Of a DNA stretch of 64,000 nucleotides, positions 62,652 to 64,000 are shown one piece after another. A model generated the notes under the pieces. It searched no databases. It was not told where the DNA came from and saw only the letters and a program-made list of their open reading frames with translations. The position numbers and the translations under genes are program-made. Position 1 is the first letter of the stretch; every line of letters starts with the position of its first letter. Source of the DNA: Mangifera indica. Taxonomy: Eukaryota > Streptophyta > Magnoliopsida > Sapindales > Anacardiaceae. The stretch covers positions 1 to 64,000 of the forward strand of contig NC_058141.1 of NCBI RefSeq assembly GCF_011075055.1, read 5' to 3'.

Positions 62652-63957
62652 GATAAATCACGTGAATACTATTGTACAAATAATTCCCTACAAGTCAATT
62701 TATTCTCTGCAAGATTCTTCTGCAATAAAAATTATTCTCTCATGCTTCTGCAATTTTTTCCCTACAAGATTTTGCAATTCATTTTTGTTTTGATTCTTCA
62801 GATATATATATATATATATATCGATGTATTCTTTACATATTTAATACCAAGTACACATAAATATAAATTCTTTTTTCAAATATTGATACTAAATATCTAT
62901 ATATTTTCTTTCTCTACAGTGCATTAAAAGTAAGTAATACTGAAAACTTAGTTTTGGTTTCTCAAGATTGAAGATAAGAGTAATTTAGACATTCTATCCT
63001 ATAAAGTGATAAAAATATTTAGAGTGTAAAAAGTGTGGTATAAATGTATACGTGGGCTCAAACGAGGATAAAAATTTCAATTTCCCTATTATATATAGTA
63101 AATTTGAAGCAAATCCCTTTCAAAAGAAACACAAACCCAGTTGACAAATTTAGAGTCACCAATCCATTATCGCTTTTAACTACATATCAGCATAATTTCC
63201 TCCGTTTTCAGAATATAAAATCTTCTGACTCAACGATTGCTTAATTGCATATACAATCTTTAAAAGGGAATTCATAATCGTCAAGAAGGAAGTGCTTTGT
63301 TTTCCTTAACCAGGCTATCAGGATAAAACCAGGGAATAATAATGCATTACTTAAATTATAAAAAATGGGAGATCAGACCATTTACATTAATTGAATGATT
63401 AATTGGTAAAGGCAAAGCATGTGGATCTTTAAATATATTATATATTGTGACCGGATAAATTTGTAAGTATATGTGGATGTTTACTGCTATCTTTTGAGAT
63501 CCGTGCCATTGGCATTGACAGCTTGCTGCTTTAATGTTTATAAGACACCCCAACTTTGATCCCACCAGCCAGTTTTTTACACGGCGTGGGGTTGTCCTTT
63601 TGCCACTAAAGAAATAAAGCCATTGCCTTGTAATTCTTTCTTTTTGCAATATCTCATCTGTTGCAACAAAATTTGTGAAATTGAAACTGGGATTCTCAGT
63701 TCTTTAAATTCTAAAGCCCGCATCTTCCATTTGAGCTTTTAATCAGCAGTAATATTCATGCAAGCATGCATGCTTGGCAGATCAACTTAATATATGAATA
63801 ATCATTCACAGATCCATGTTAGTACCAATATTAAAATTACAAAGGGAAAATCTATGTAGAAGAAGCTAACTCAAGTAAGTGAAAAATGGTAAAAGCATAT
63901 GCAAACCAAAGTGTAGGTTCATCAACTATTCTATTTTCAAGTATAGGATAAAGAATA
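60662..63957. other. AT-rich intergenic region upstream of alpha-galactosidase C
   Basis: No gene is supported. It holds a direct repeat of TCTCTTTTTCTCTGTAACTTT near 60823 and 60904, a short hairpin AGGGGTTGG/CCAACCCCT near 62165-62187, and TA microsatellites at about 62605-62647 and 62802-62821. The 97-codon minus-strand frame at 63356-63649 has no family resemblance and I did not accept it as a gene. Confidence 0.4.
62605..62647. repeat. (TA)n microsatellite
   Basis: About 42 bp of uninterrupted TA dinucleotides. Confidence 0.95.
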
Positions 63958-64000
63958 GGGAGAAGGACTATTTCCCACCTAACTTTTGATGCGTTTTCAA
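63958..64000. mobile_element. Left end of a probable third Mutator-like MITE, cut by the window edge
   Basis: The last 43 bases begin GGGAGAAGGACTATTTCCCA and match the left terminal repeat of MITE 1. They continue with TTTTGATGCGTTTTCAA, which matches the start of MITE 2. The rest lies outside the window. Confidence 0.7.

Noticed and set aside
63356..63649. 97-codon minus-strand open frame near the window end
   Set aside because: No recognisable motif, low-complexity surroundings and no promoter signal.

Overview
The window reads as nuclear DNA of a flowering plant, most likely a eudicot. It has AT-rich intergenic DNA, GT-AG introns with pyrimidine tracts, plastid-targeted nuclear proteins, plant-type telomere-like CCCTAAA motifs, an L1-type LINE and a Ty1-copia element. 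No prokaryotic, organellar or viral gene set is seen. I could not identify the species.

Layout. 1-5.1 kb: a decayed LINE on the minus strand. 6.0-6.17 kb: an interstitial telomere-like tract. 7.3-9.85 kb: an intron-bearing pseudogene of a sphingoid long-chain base kinase. 11.04-11.52 kb: a ferredoxin-thioredoxin reductase variable-subunit gene with one in-frame stop. 15.56-22.80 kb: an intact 18-exon katanin p80 (KTN80) gene. 23.7-29.1 kb: microsatellites and two unrelated tandem arrays (about 147 bp and about 59 bp units). 31.0-38.2 kb: an intact 6-exon DUF789 gene whose last intron is 5.2 kb and holds about four copies of a roughly 340-bp repeat. 39.6-42.05 kb (minus): an intact 8-exon DUF3531 plastid protein gene. 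42.9-43.2 kb: a fragment resembling DUF3741/DUF4378 proteins, interrupted by a 4.6-kb copia element (43.23-47.83 kb). 48.3-60.5 kb (minus): three intact tandem alpha-galactosidase (GH27) genes with matching 15-exon structures. Two Mutator-like MITEs lie between the second and third of them, and the end of a probable third copy sits at the window edge.

Every intact gene was rebuilt by hand from splice sites, and the exon sums are exact multiples of three: KTN80 809 aa, DUF789 301 aa, DUF3531 296 aa, alpha-galactosidases 413, 418 and 408 aa. From memory, the gene set (LCB kinase, FTR variable subunit, katanin p80, DUF789, DUF3531, tandem alpha-galactosidases) matches two paralogous Arabidopsis chromosome 5 segments, near AT5G08360-AT5G08410 and AT5G23380-AT5G23450. 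If so, the window is a conserved ancestral block in which two genes are decaying and one has been amplified. The genes share no obvious pathway. I found no clearly new biological system; the less explained material is the tandem arrays, the intron repeat and the MITE pair.
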